A stretch of 23,640 nt of DNA, taken from Pelargonium cotyledonis (lineage: Eukaryota > Streptophyta > Magnoliopsida > Geraniales > Geraniaceae). The stretch covers positions 1 through 23,640 of the forward strand of contig JAYMTA010000855.1 of NCBI GenBank assembly GCA_036897625.1, given 5' to 3'. This document shows, piece by piece, positions 1 through 9,925 of this stretch; the first letter of the stretch is position 1; each line of letters begins with the position of its first letter. The translations under genes were made by a program, and so were the position numbers. The notes beneath the pieces were generated by a model. It ran no database searches, was not told the DNA's origin, and worked only from the letters and a program-made list of their open reading frames with translations.

Positions 1-37
<37 letters not shown>

Positions 38-38
38 C
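1..38. repeat. (GT)n-(GC)n microsatellite
   Basis: The window opens with about 14 GT dinucleotides followed directly by a short GC run. The whole stretch is alternating purine-pyrimidine, a pattern able to adopt Z-DNA. The array may extend to the left of the window. Confidence 0.95.
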
Positions 39-675
39 TTTGAATCTTATTCTAGCAATTTTTTTTTTTGAAAATATTCTAGTAACTTTGTTAGTTTTAG
101 GTTTTGTTTGTTTTTCATTTTGAAAGTTTGTCTTCCATTGTTCGGAAGTTAGTTTTTTCATTTTGAATATGATTGCTTTACATAGGAGTATTGCTACGCG
201 TCACATGATGAAGAGAACAAGAGCGAGTCTGGTTGTTCCACTATTACGGTCAATATTTCAACTAACTATGTGACAGTTGGTCATTCGTATGAACATTATT
301 CAAGATCTGTAAATCAAGTTACTATGATATTTGGTTCTATGTTAAGTCTATTCGTAATTGAGTCTGTAAGTCACTATTATTCTTAATGAAATTAATATTT
401 TCCTTCAAAAAGAATAACTAACTTATATTAAAAAATATATTTTTTTACTATTATAAACTGTGGTCATTCTCTCTCCCTTTTAGGGTTTGGGAGTCTAGTC
501 TTGAAGGCTAGGGTTTGGAGGTGACGGCAGAGACTGTTTAAGGGGGTTGGTCGGTAGTTTTAGCAGAAAAAATTCTTCTTTTTTCTCATTGTCGGTGAGA
601 TGTTTCTACCGGGAACGGGTGCTGGTTTCTGCGTGGGGCCACATTGAAGGCGTGAGAAAGAGGGCTCGAGTAAGT
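39..675. other. Unassigned AT-rich DNA left of the gypsy element
   Basis: No supported gene is visible. About 470-675 is less AT-rich and begins with CTCTCTCCC followed by TAGGGTTTGGGAG, a style seen at the 5' ends of plant LINEs and in plant leaders. It forms the left half of the site into which the gypsy element inserted; the right half resumes at 5704. With the element removed, one short frame reads across the junction, but it resembles nothing I recognise. Confidence 0.4.
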
Positions 676-680
676 GCAGT
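676..680. repeat. Left target-site duplication (GCAGT) of the gypsy element
   Basis: The five bases GCAGT sit immediately before the TGACA start of the 5' LTR. The same five bases occur at 5699-5703, immediately after the ACGTCA end of the 3' LTR fragment. Five bp is the usual target duplication for Ty3-gypsy elements, so this pair fixes both outer ends. Confidence 0.85.
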
Positions 681-1946
681 TGACACATGCACAATTTGAT
701 ATATATTTATGATGTTTTATCCCCATCTTTATATTGTATTTGTTTCGGTTTATCAAGTTTTAGCTTATCTTATTGTGCTTTGTTAAATTTGATGTGTTTT
801 AGAGTGTTTTAGTGCTTTACAGGCCTTTTATATGTGTTTTAGGTCACTTGGGGCAATCGAATGGAGCTAGGGAAGAGACTAAGGAGCCGAGAGAGGCCTT
901 AAATAGCAACAAGGGTTGTGTCCATCTAAATTCAAAAGCCAACCTATGTTGCTATTGAACACAGACCACAACATGGGTCACCTATGACCAACACGGACCG
1001 TGTTTACCTAAAGGTCTCAAAGATTTTCTTGCTGCCCACGAACACGGGTTGCAACACGGGTTACATAGGGTGTGTCGCAGCCCGTGTTGCACACAGACTT
1101 TAGTTTTCTATTTCGATTTTGCTTCCCTTTTATTGTATTTAGGGCCTATAAAAACACTAGTTTTGGGTACTCTATTCTATTCTACCTGATAATTTGAGAG
1201 CCTTGGGAAGATTATTGAAGATTGTAATCAAGATCATTCGACAATTTGTGTAACGTTTATCTACTTTATTGAATGCATTATTTGTCTTCAATCTTGTTTT
1301 GTTTGTGTTGCATGAATATGAGTAAGTAAACTCTCTTAATCTGAGGATAAGGGGTGTAGCTAATTATTAGGTTTTCTCATGTTGAATGTCATGAACAATA
1401 ACTCAAAGTGCTTCAGTTGATTCAAGCTTAAGGCTTGTATTGAAGAGATTCAAAATCGATAATAGGTCAATGATTTAGTCTCGAGAGAGATACTTCATTG
1501 ACTAGATTCAAAAAATTCAACACACAAAGGTAATCGCCTAGAGATAGAGTTTATTCTTAATGTGAATCATTGATATTCATCTTAATGGTCTGTCGTGTCT
1601 AAAGCCTCCTATGAGGGATTGATTAGATTAGGGTTACGATAGGACGTGCACTCACCTCGCGAGAGAGTTTCCATAACTTGTGTAGAATTGCTTGCGTGTG
1701 AGTCGAGTTCATGATAACTAGACCTAGAGAACCATTGATAATTAATGAACCCTAAATCCTTGGATTATTTCTCATTTGATTACTTCTCAACAATTTTCCA
1801 AGTTAATTAACGCTATATTACATTTGCAAAACAATTCATCACTTCAATCTATAAATCTTTTACTTTTTGAGTTGCTATTTCTGGAAATTGGTTTTACCTT
1901 CCTTATGGATCAACAACCTAATTTTATCACTATTTGACCAACGTCA
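681..1946 (+). repeat. 5' LTR of the gypsy element
   Basis: This 1,266-bp repeat starts TGACACATGC and ends ATTTGACCAACGTCA, giving TGAC/GTCA terminal inverted bases. Its last about 358 bases (from 1589) align with 5345-5698. By eye they differ about once every 8-10 bases, so the insertion is old. Between about 950 and 1100 it holds several copies of an AACACGGG/CCGTGTT word in both orientations. A TATA-like box lies at 1147-1154. Confidence 0.88.
1147..1154 (+). promoter_or_regulatory. TATA-like box in the 5' LTR
   Basis: TATAAAAA follows AGGGCC and lies about 800 bases before the LTR end, where a plant LTR promoter (U3/R boundary) could sit. The call rests on motif and position only. No transcription start can be seen directly. 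Confidence 0.45.
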
Positions 1947-1949
1947 AAT

Positions 1950-1966
1950 TGACATCGTTGCCGGGG
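1950..1966 (+). other. Primer-binding site, tRNA-Asp type
   Basis: TGACATCGTTGCCGGGG starts three bases after the LTR end. The complement of the 3' end of plant tRNA-Asp reads TGGCGCCGTTGCCGGGG, so 14 of 17 bases match, with the differences in the first six positions. This site primes minus-strand synthesis in Athila/Tat elements. The mismatches fit the decay seen elsewhere in the element. Confidence 0.85.
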
Positions 1967-2106
1967 AAAGCAATAAGTCAATTGCGGAGTTAGTAGCTCT
2001 TGTTTAATTTTATTTTTATTTATAGTTTGGATTTTACTTTTATTTTTTTTAGTTGATTTACTTTTGTTCTTGTTTTCTGCTTTCAAATCGAATACTCTTT
2101 TGGTTT

Positions 2107-3250
2107 ATGACCAGAAGAAGTAAGAGTCCAGTACTCGTATTCGATCCGGAACCTGAGCGTACCCTTCATCAGCGAAATAAAACTCAGAAAGCCAAATAGG
2201 AAGCTCATAAAGAAAAAAAAAAGGCTCTTACCATGGTTGAAAATAATCATGAAGAGCCTGATAATACCACCACTGGTGGTGGTAGAATTGTTGTTCCAAA
2301 TAACAGGAACAACATTGAGAATGTCATGGAGAGAAGGGAAACCCTCCATGATATTCTACGTTCACCCACAAATAGAACGTATTCACGATATGCACTCACA
2401 CATCAGAGAAACTTAAATTTTGATATTAAGCCTCCTATGATACATTTGGTGTCCACACACTCTTTTTATGGGAAATTGGACATTGAATATGCACACAGAC
2501 GCTTGAGCATATTTTAACTTATAGTGATACCATTCAGTATCGAGATGTCCTAGAGGATAAGGTTAGGTGTCAATTGTTTCGTTTATCTCTTAGTGGTAAG
2601 GCAAGATAAGTGTGGGAACGATTGCCTCCTAGATCTTATGCCACAGGGAAAGAATTAATGTGTTTGTTTTTGGATAAATATTTTCCACAGGGTCTGAATT
2701 CATAAGCTTCATGAAGATATACATGTTTTTTTTACCAGGTGGATGGAAAGTCTTTATACATAGCGTGGGAGAGGTGTTTCTGATTTCCAACGTAAGTGCC
2801 CGCACCATGGAATTTCTCTACCCCAGCTTTTCATCATTTTCTACATCAATTTAAATTAAGTTAGGTACGATCAAATCCATGCCTCATCACAAGGGAGATT
2901 TGTGGAGATGACACCTAAGGAAGCTTGGGAGCATCTTGAAAGAATGTGCACATCCTCCTCACCATACAGAGGAACTAATCCAAGTGCATCATCACAAAGG
3001 GTTCAGGAAGCAGTTAGAGAAAGCCCAAACACCCCCGAGACAACAAAGTCATAGAGTGAGCTATGTGACTTGTGGAGGTCCTCATGATTGTTCAAAGTGC
3101 CCTAAGACTGAGACTAAGGAAGTGGATTACGTGAATTACAAGCAGCCCTATAAAACTTCCGATAACAATAATAGCTTAAAGAGCCAACAATTGGGTCAAG
3201 GACAGAGAAGTTCAAATCAAGCTCCTCTTGGGTATTCTAATAAAAGGTAA
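2107..3250 (+). pseudogene. gag: Broken gag of the gypsy element
   Basis: The likely start is ATG at 2107 (MTRRSKSP...). A TAG stop follows at 2197, after which the same frame resumes through a glycine/asparagine-rich N-terminus to 2517. The capsid-like part then shifts frame: LEHILTYSDTIQYRD, then RLSLSGKAR followed by a stop and VWERLPP, then FLDKYFPQG, matching the usual gag capsid order of plant gypsy elements. Further frameshifts lead to a KCPHHG-like region near 2800. The frame from 2936 carries CGGPHDCSKC, a zinc knuckle in which the expected first cysteine is tyrosine (SYVTCGGPH). Gag would form the nucleocapsid around the element's RNA; this copy cannot. Confidence 0.85.
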
Positions 3251-4420
3251 GCCCTTTATTCGTCTCGAAATCAAGCACTTGTCAGGCAAGTTCCAAATTG
3301 GGAGATAGCTCTAAATAAATTCATCAAGGCCATAGTGGAAAAAGTCAAAGCATTAGAATCTACATCAAATCAAAGGTTTGAAAAATTAGAGAATGCATTG
3401 ATTCAAGTTTTGGCTTCTCAAAAATATTTGGAAACACAGATTGGGCTGCTAGCAGAAAATCTAAATCAGAGACCAGCATGAAACTTACCAAGTCAAACTA
3501 TTGTGAATCTGAGATAGCAAATGAAGGCAGTCACTTTGAGAAACGGCAGGGTACTAGAGTCTCCTGATCCGGCCCCAGCAAAAGATAAAATTCTAATAAA
3601 GGAAAAGGAGACAGGGTGACACAAAAATCAGAATGAAGGCCTTTCTTGAAGCCCTACTGTACCACAAGCTTGGGGAGCAGTATGAAAAATTTCTTAAGGT
3701 ATTTAGGTAGCTTCATATTAATATTCCCTTCGCAAATGCACTAGAGCAGATGCCGGTTTACATGAAATTCCTCAAGAAGATGTTATCAAATAAAAAGAAA
3801 TTGGTGGATGTCATCAAAGTAAATCTCAATGTTGAGTGCAGTGCCGTAATTCAAAAGAGCATCCCTGCAAAATTAAAATATCCAGGTAACTTCTCTCTTT
3901 CTGTAGGAATTGGCAATTTGGAGTTCAAGAAAGCCTTATAATGTGATTTCGGGGCAAATGTTAGTTTGATACCTCTATATGTCTCCAAGAAGTTAGGATT
4001 GGAAAACCTAAAGAGCACATGAATGCAACTTCAACTTTCATATTGTTCATTGAAATATCCAGTGGGGGTAGTTGAAGATGTATTAGTTAAGATAGACAAA
4101 TTCTTTATACCTTGTGATTTTGTGGTGCTCGAGATGGAGGAAGACGCAGAGGTCTCAGTTATCTTGGGGGGCCCTTTTTAGCCACAGCATGCACAATGAT
4201 AGATTTCAAGGCTATAAAATTGGCATTAAATATTGACAATGAGCGGTTGGAAATTGATCTAAATAGGGCCATGAAGCACCCAGCTGAATAAGAACGGTGT
4301 ATGAGCATCAATGTGGTGGACGAGTACGTGGATGAAATTTTGGATGAGGAGAATGAAGCTCGATTCAATCCTAAAGAGGAGAGCCCCGAGAGATCTTTAA
4401 TTTCTATAGTGTAACCAATG
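3251..4420 (+). pseudogene. Broken linker and aspartic protease region of the gypsy element
   Basis: A coiled, lysine/glutamate-rich linker (about 3260-3480) leads to an AVTLRNGRVLESP motif (about 3525), typical just before the protease in Athila/Tat elements. The frame at 3750-3941 (MPVYMKFLKKMLSNKKKL ... FKKAL) ends in a stop exactly where relatives continue into the active site. The next codons read CDFGANVSLIPL, the D-x-G-A active-site style of these elements. VEDVLVKIDKF and FVVLEMEED follow, then VILGGPF near 4165, the counterpart of ILGRPFLA, again with a stop. The region is recognisable but interrupted several times. Confidence 0.82.
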
Positions 4421-4489
4421 GTTCAAGCTAACTCACCCTTAGATGAAGTTGGAATTGAAGCAGCTCCCATCGCACCTGAGGTATGAATT

Positions 4490-5344
4490 TTTAGATTCCA
4501 ACACTGATTTTCCTGTTATTATCAATGCTTCTTTGTCTAAGTCTGAATTGTATGCTTTACTTAATGTTTAAAATCTCATAAGTCTGCAATCGGATGGAGC
4601 ATTGATGATATTAAGGGGATTAGCCATTCTTTGTGCATGCACATAATCCTCTTGGAGGATGACGCGAAACCTTTAGTTGAGCCTCTTAGGAGACTCAACC
4701 CAAATATGAAGGAGGTAGTGAAGACTAAGATAATTAAACTTTTAGATGTAGGAATTATTTATGCTATTTCATATAGTAGTTGGGTCAGCCCTGTGCATGT
4801 AGTACCAAATAAGGGATGGATGACGGTGGTGAAAATGAAAAGAATGAGCTTATCCCTTGCCGAACTGTAACTATTTGGAGAGTGTGCATAGATTATAGGA
4901 AATAGAATGATGTCACTCGAAAGGACTATTTCCCTTTGCCTTTTCTTGATCAAATGTTAGAAAGATTGGCAGGGAATTAGTACTTTTAATTTGCTTCCTA
5001 GATGGCTACTCAGGATACTTCCAAATCCCTATAGCCCTTGAAGACCAGGAAAAGACAACATTCACGTGCCCCTATCGCACGTTTTCTTATAGGTGAATGC
5101 CTTTTTGGCCGTACCAATGCGTCAGCCACATTCCAAATATGTGTGATGGTCATATTCTCTGATTTTATTGAAATAACTATAGAGGTTTTTATGGATGACC
5201 TTACAGTCTATGGTTCTTCTTTTAATTCTTGTTTAGAGCATCTAAATTCAAGTGTAGAGGTGCGAAAAAGCCAACCTGGTGTTAAAATGGGAAAAATGTC
5301 ACTTCATGGTAAGGGAGGGCATTGTTCTTGAGCACAAGGTCACT
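4490..5344 (+). pseudogene. Broken reverse transcriptase of the gypsy element, cut by a deletion
   Basis: The domain opens with AIGWSIDDIKGIS (near 4590) and continues through RRLNPNMKEVVK and SSWVSPVHVVP. A frameshift near 4800-4860 follows, then RTVTIWRVCIDYRK and RKDYFPLPFLDQMLERLAG, with stops in both stretches. The frame at 5038-5331 holds the FGRTNASATFQ and VFMDDLTVYG motifs, so the catalytic FMDD is still intact. The RT sequence runs to about EHKV near 5343 and then turns straight into LTR sequence. The thumb end, RNase H and integrase are gone. Confidence 0.88.
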
Positions 5345-5698
5345 TCTGTCGAATCTGAAGCCTTCTACGAGGGATCAATTAGGTTAGGGTTATGATAGGA
5401 TGTGCATTCGCATCGAGAGACAGTTTGCATAACTTGTGTAGAATCTCTTACGTGTGAGTCGAGTTCATGATAGTTAGACCTAGAGAATCATTGATAATTA
5501 GTGAACCCTACATCCTTGGATTATTTCTCATTAATTACTTCTCAGCAATTTTCCAACTTTACGTTATTTACATTTTGCAAAATAATTTCATCACTTAAAT
5601 CTAAATCTTTTTTACTTTTTGAGTTGCTATTTCTGGAAATTGGTTTTACCTTCCTTCTGGATTGACAACCTAATTCTATCATTATCTGAATGACGTCA
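5345..5698 (+). repeat. Truncated 3' LTR of the gypsy element
   Basis: This segment aligns with 1589-1946, the last 358 bases of the 5' LTR. Shared stretches include GTGTGAGTCGAGTTCATGAT and GAGTTGCTATTTCTGGAAAT. It ends at TGACGTCA and is followed by the right copy of GCAGT. The first about 908 bases of the LTR are missing, removed in the same event that deleted the end of the pol region. Confidence 0.9.
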
Positions 5699-5703
5699 GC
5701 AGT
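5699..5703. repeat. Right target-site duplication (GCAGT) of the gypsy element
   Basis: GCAGT directly follows the end of the 3' LTR fragment and equals the five bases at 676-680. Confidence 0.85.
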
Positions 5704-6360
5704 TGTTCACGATGAGATCAGTCATAGTTTGTCGGGTCTTTCTGATTGGTGTTCAGAGATGGCGGGATCAATGTGATCATCTAGGGCAGTCAATGATGCA
5801 GCACTGACAGAAGTAACAAAGGGTGTGGTTATGCTTGATGTTGAAATTGCGGTTGCTGCTAAGAAGACGATGGAGACAAAAATTATGTCACAAGAGGGCA
5901 TGGCAAGCCAGGGTCGCTAGGAATCGCAAGAGGAATGGTTGAGAACTGTCACAGGAAGTAAGGTCGCGGGTAGTTTGGTCTATGTGCATGTGTGCACGTG
6001 ATGGGGGTGTGGTAGTCGGTTCCTAAGTGTTGATGGTATCATAAGTAATACAAACTGAAGAAGAGGGTCATCTCAATGCCTTTAGTTTGGTTCATATTGA
6101 CGTTATGTCATATTTAGCTTAGATTGATTATGGTTGTTTTGAGTTCTGTAGTATTATGGTTGTTAGGTTTTATATTGTTTTAGCTATATCATATTGTTAG
6201 GTTGTTTTAGTTTAGTGTTAGGATTGGGGTTACATGCCAGGAATTTTCACTAGAGTTCGTATTGATCTTTTTCTCATTTAGTATAAGCTTCTTAGTTCCT
6301 TTAAAAATATATTATTAATAATTTATGCATAGATAAATGATTTATACAGTGCATCATTTT
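5704..6360. other. Unassigned DNA right of the gypsy element
   Basis: This is the right half of the gypsy insertion site. About 5704-6000 is moderately GC-rich and has a frame with few stops, but I do not recognise it. About 6110-6300 is T-rich and ends TCATTTAGTATAAGCTTCTTAG followed by AT-rich DNA, somewhat like a plant LINE 3' end. AAAAATATAT occurs both near 430 and near 6303. Together with 470-675 this could be a decayed LINE fragment hosting the gypsy element, but the evidence is thin. Confidence 0.3.
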
Positions 6361-6364
6361 GAAA

Positions 6365-6560
6365 CTAAGGTTGTGTTTGATCGCTGTCATATATGAGTGG
6401 ACTAGATTTCAAAATTTATTATACTATCTTATCCAACATTTGACGATAAGAATGTGGATTGGATTTCAAAATCTATGATGTGTTTTTATCTATCATATAT
6501 ATGATGGATAAAATAATCCAAGGCCTCCCCTTGGAATACGATAGATTAGATATGAAAATA
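6365..6560. repeat. MITE-like fragment
   Basis: The segment starts AAGGTTGTGTTTGATCG, the kind of end seen on many plant MITEs. It holds two similar direct units containing GATTTCAAAAT (near 6408 and 6460). A near-palindrome, ATCTATCATATATATGAT, lies near 6488. No clear second terminus or target duplication was found, so family and limits are uncertain. Confidence 0.35.
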
Positions 6561-7238
6561 TTTTGTATCCCCGAAATATCCTGAATTAATTCAAATTTAT
6601 TTTTTTCTCTTACGTGCTAACAGTGATTAATTTAAATAATAACATAAACTTATAAAAATTTATTTCGTTCGTGTTCCAGTTTGAAATGAATTGGAATAAA
6701 ACCAAAAAAAATAAAGTTAAAAAAATGAGTTCGAATCGAATCGAATACTTTTATATTATAACTGGATCAAAAAAATTAAACTACGTATTGCTTTAAACAT
6801 TTCTGTTCATATTGATATTATTTATTTACTTTTACGATCTTACCTAATAAAAGTTATTATTATTATTTATTTTAAAAGTTTGTTTATATTGATACGAATT
6901 GAGTTCACGTTGGTTAGAGTTAAATTCATATTGAATTAAAATTATTTTTTATATGCTTAATTTTTTTATTATTATTAGTTTGTTGATCAAGATATTTTTG
7001 AATTTTGCTCTTAATTCGTTTATGGACCAATAAAACTTATATGCACATGTAACGAACAATGTGTTGGTGTAAGAACATTAAGTTCGAATTGAGTTCATAT
7101 TTGTTAATAATTATTTTGATGCGTTGTTATTTTAAATAGAAATTTTTTCGATTCACATATTTTCAAACCGATTTTTTATATATATAATTTGAATCTTCAA
7201 TTTGTTTCGATGCCAATGAGTCTAATATATACATGCAT
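6561..7238. other. AT-rich DNA with no recognisable feature
   Basis: This stretch consists of long A/T runs and ATT-type simple sequence. No open frame of note, no known motif and no clear repeat boundary are visible. Confidence 0.6.
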
Positions 7239-8281
7239 ACAAAAATTGTGTGTAATAGCTCCTATGACTTAAAACACAGCTCCTATGAAGTAAAAGTCAT
7301 GACACCTAACCCCTATTAACTTTCTATTTAATGATTCTGTTATATTTCACCATCATTTGGAGGTAGAAAGACCATTATACCCCCATACTATTTAGTGCTC
7401 TACACCCAAACAAGCTCTTAAGTTAAAAAACAACGAGCAAGTCTGGCGAGCACGATATCATCGTTAACAGTGGAGCAAATTCAGTGACGAGTAACTCTGG
7501 TTGTCTCTTCTCCGGTGATGAAATACAACGACTAGAAACGGCGGCGTGCTCTAGTTTGGATCTGCTCCGACGATGAAGCGACGACAACCATGGAGGCTCG
7601 GCCAGATCTTGACATAGTAGTAGTCCTCTATCTCTCTTTCTCGACGAGCAGGTCCATCGGAGCTCCTCCATCGAAGATCGGAGGCGGGCTCACATCTAGG
7701 CTTCATCACCAGATCTGGGTTGATTTTTTTTTAGTTTTTTTTTTTTTTGTATTTTGGTGTTATTTTAGGGTTTTTTTAGTTTGATTTAGGGTTTGATTTG
7801 GGGTTTGATTTTTTCATAAAGATTGATTGAGATTGTTGTATTTTAATTGAATTTTTTTGTTATGATTGTTGTATTTTTGGTGTTATTTTGGTTGTGGTTA
7901 TTATATTTTTCATTGGAATTTTAGTTTGAAAGCTTTTAATTTTCACCGGAAAGCTAATAACCTCGCTGCGATCTAAAAATTGTTACCGGAATTGGTAAAT
8001 TTTAGCCGGAATCTAGAAATTGGTGTCGAAATCATCATAAACTTGAAGTTTCAGGCACCATAATCATCAAATGTTCTTTATTTTTCTTGATTTTTACATA
8101 AATATGTTATTAAGAAGGGCATTTTAGGAATTTCAAAAAATATAATAAAAGTCACATGTAAAGCATGTGATGAGAGAGGTGAATTTTTCATCCAAAATTT
8201 AACAGATTCCGTTAAATGTCAAGTTAATAGGGGTTATGTGTATTAAGTCAATAGTTCAATGATGCAATCTGTAATTTTCCC
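7239..8281. mobile_element. Non-autonomous TIR element, MULE-like (copy 1)
   Basis: The left region near 7305-7360 reads AACCCCTATTAACTT...ATTTAA...GATTCTGTTA. The right end read in reverse (8260 back to about 8180) gives the same order, AACCCCTATTAACTT...CATTTAACGG...TCTGTTA, so the ends are inverted repeats. The right terminus reads GGGAAAATTACAG inward, the common outer end of plant MULE-type elements. Inside the TIRs lie matching CCATTATACCCCCAT and, from the right, CTAAAATGCCCTTCTTA. A GC-richer island (about 7430-7720) is followed by a T-rich stretch and an ACCGGAATT-containing right half. No transposase is visible. The left limit is approximate and no target duplication was found. Confidence 0.6.
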
Positions 8282-8418
8282 AAAACAATATGTTAATATA
8301 CTAATCGACGATGGTCTTTTAGTCAAAATTAATAAAATTATATCAAATCCGATTTATTATCCGTTCATACATCAAACCTTAGAATATATGTTTGCTTATC
8401 CATTAAAAAAAAAATTTT
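8282..8418. other. AT-rich spacer between MULE-like copy 1 and the LINE
   Basis: This short AT-rich stretch contains TATCAAATCCGATTTATTATCC. Its right end, from 8393, resembles 13692-13715 on the far side of the LINE and may be the LINE target duplication. Confidence 0.4.
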
Positions 8419-8439
8419 GAAGGGAATAAATAGACATTA

Positions 8440-9925
8440 TTAATTCAAATCGCGAGATAAAACATCCGACAAATCAATTGGGCTTTGGACACCAACCCAA
8501 CTAACCGTGCCTGACAAAGAAACCGACGACCTAGCAAAACAATGGGCCACCGATTCGCAGACCTACTAGCAAAAATGAATTGCAAATTAACAAAATTAAC
8601 AGCTAGGAACTGAATATCACCAATAATAAGACCCAAGGCACTGGTTAACACCTCCCCTCCGGTCTCAATAGCCCGAATAACCCGCTGAGCATCCGACTCA
8701 ATAATGATGTTGTCTCAATTTTGAGCTTTCAGCCAACTCAACGCTTCATGAATGGAGAGAGCCTCGGCTAACCCTGGATCCGCAACCCCCGGCCAAACTG
8801 CACGGCCACCACCCAGCACACAGCCCTCCCCGTCACGGCAGACCCACCCACCTCCGACCCGAGATACCTGTTCAAAAATAGCTGCGTCCGTGTTGACTTT
8901 CACCCACGGTCGAGCTGGCGAAACCCAACGCTTGTCTTCCACCCTTCTCACAGCACCACCACCTTGCATGGGTACATTGGCTCTACAAGACACCCATCCA
9001 CGGTGAATAGAGACAGCTGCTGTAACAGTGGCAGCTGCACTCTGCCTCTTGTTATCCCAAACCCCCTCATTCCGCTTGTTCCAAATGCTCCACCCGACAT
9101 ACATAGCTCTAGCAACCAGATTTTTATCTTTACGATCAAGCAAAACCATAAACCAATCATATAACAAGGGAGAAGCTAAACAAATCCCAGACAAGCCTAA
9201 AATCGACCAGCAAGAACAAGCAAACTCACAATGAATCACAGCATAGGACACCGATTCTGGAACAAGCCGGCACCGAGGACAAAACAGTGGCACCTCTACA
9301 CGACGAGACCGTAAACCTTGCATCACCGGCAAGCAACCCGATAATGCACGCCAAAAGAAGTGCTTTACCTTGAATTGAACTTGAGCCGACCAAATAGCCC
9401 TCCAAATTCAAGACCCACCAGAAGTTCCCATTACCCGAGTATGAACACGATACCCACTCTTCACCGAATAGGCTTCTGACTTCTCCATAAGCCAACATAA
9501 CCGATCCAGGACCGAACAGATACTCAGCTGGTTCTTACAAATCTCCTCATATGATTCTGAGTCAAAAACCGCCCGAATAACATCATGATCCCAACACTTC
9601 AACACAGGGTCCCTAAGGTCTGAGACCTTCAAATTAGAAAGATCAACACCCCGGACCTCCTCCCGAACCTGAAGAACAAAAATAGGCAAGGATGACACCC
9701 AAGGATCAGACACGGTAAGCACCGACTGCGCCGTCCCCACTCTCCAACACACAGCCTCATGGAGTAAAACCTGCGCCGAGCACATACTACGCCACACATA
9801 GTTGGGATTGTATCCAATCGGAGCACTAAATGTAGATCCATGTGGGAAGTATCGGGCTTTAAAGACCCGAGAAAACAAGGACAATTACTCAGTTTCCACA
9901 CGCCATAATTGTTTAGCTAACAAAG
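8440..9925 (-). pseudogene. LINE ORF2, zinc-binding and RNase H C-terminus
   Basis: The frame ending at 9408 carries LLHEAVCWRVGTAQSVLTVSDPWV, the usual segment after RT. A frame change near 9400 leads to FCPRCRLVPESV...IHC, a zf-RVT motif with tyrosine where the first His is expected. An RNase H domain follows: VNTDA with the first Asp, AEALSIHEAL with Glu, then a stop at about 8715. It resumes as IIIESDAQRVI with the next Asp. The last motif, RSANR, is followed by a one-base loss near 8548. In the shifted frame it continues VAHCFAR and stops at about 8440, the natural end of ORF2. Confidence 0.82.

Larger units (their letters stand above)
681..5698 (+). mobile_element. Ty3-gypsy LTR retrotransposon, Athila/Tat type, internally deleted and decayed
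   Basis: The order is 5' LTR (681-1946), primer-binding site (1950-1966), gag remnant, protease remnant, RT remnant, then a 3' LTR fragment (5345-5698). Ends are TGAC...GTCA with a 5-bp flanking duplication GCAGT. The tRNA-Asp-type primer site and the protein style (a CGGPH zinc-knuckle region, an SNKKKL stretch before the protease, a GWSIDDIKGIS start of RT) match the Athila/Tat group. RNase H, integrase and the first part of the 3' LTR are absent, lost in a deletion whose junction lies near 5345-5351. All coding parts carry several stops and frameshifts, so it cannot move by itself. Confidence 0.9.

Noticed and set aside
1950..1966. A tRNA gene fragment
   Set aside because: The match is only to the 3' end of tRNA-Asp and lies three bases after an LTR, so it is a primer-binding site.
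8752..9234. Three plus-strand frames over the LINE
   Set aside because: They are shadows of the minus-strand zf-RVT and RNase H coding region, and their products resemble nothing.
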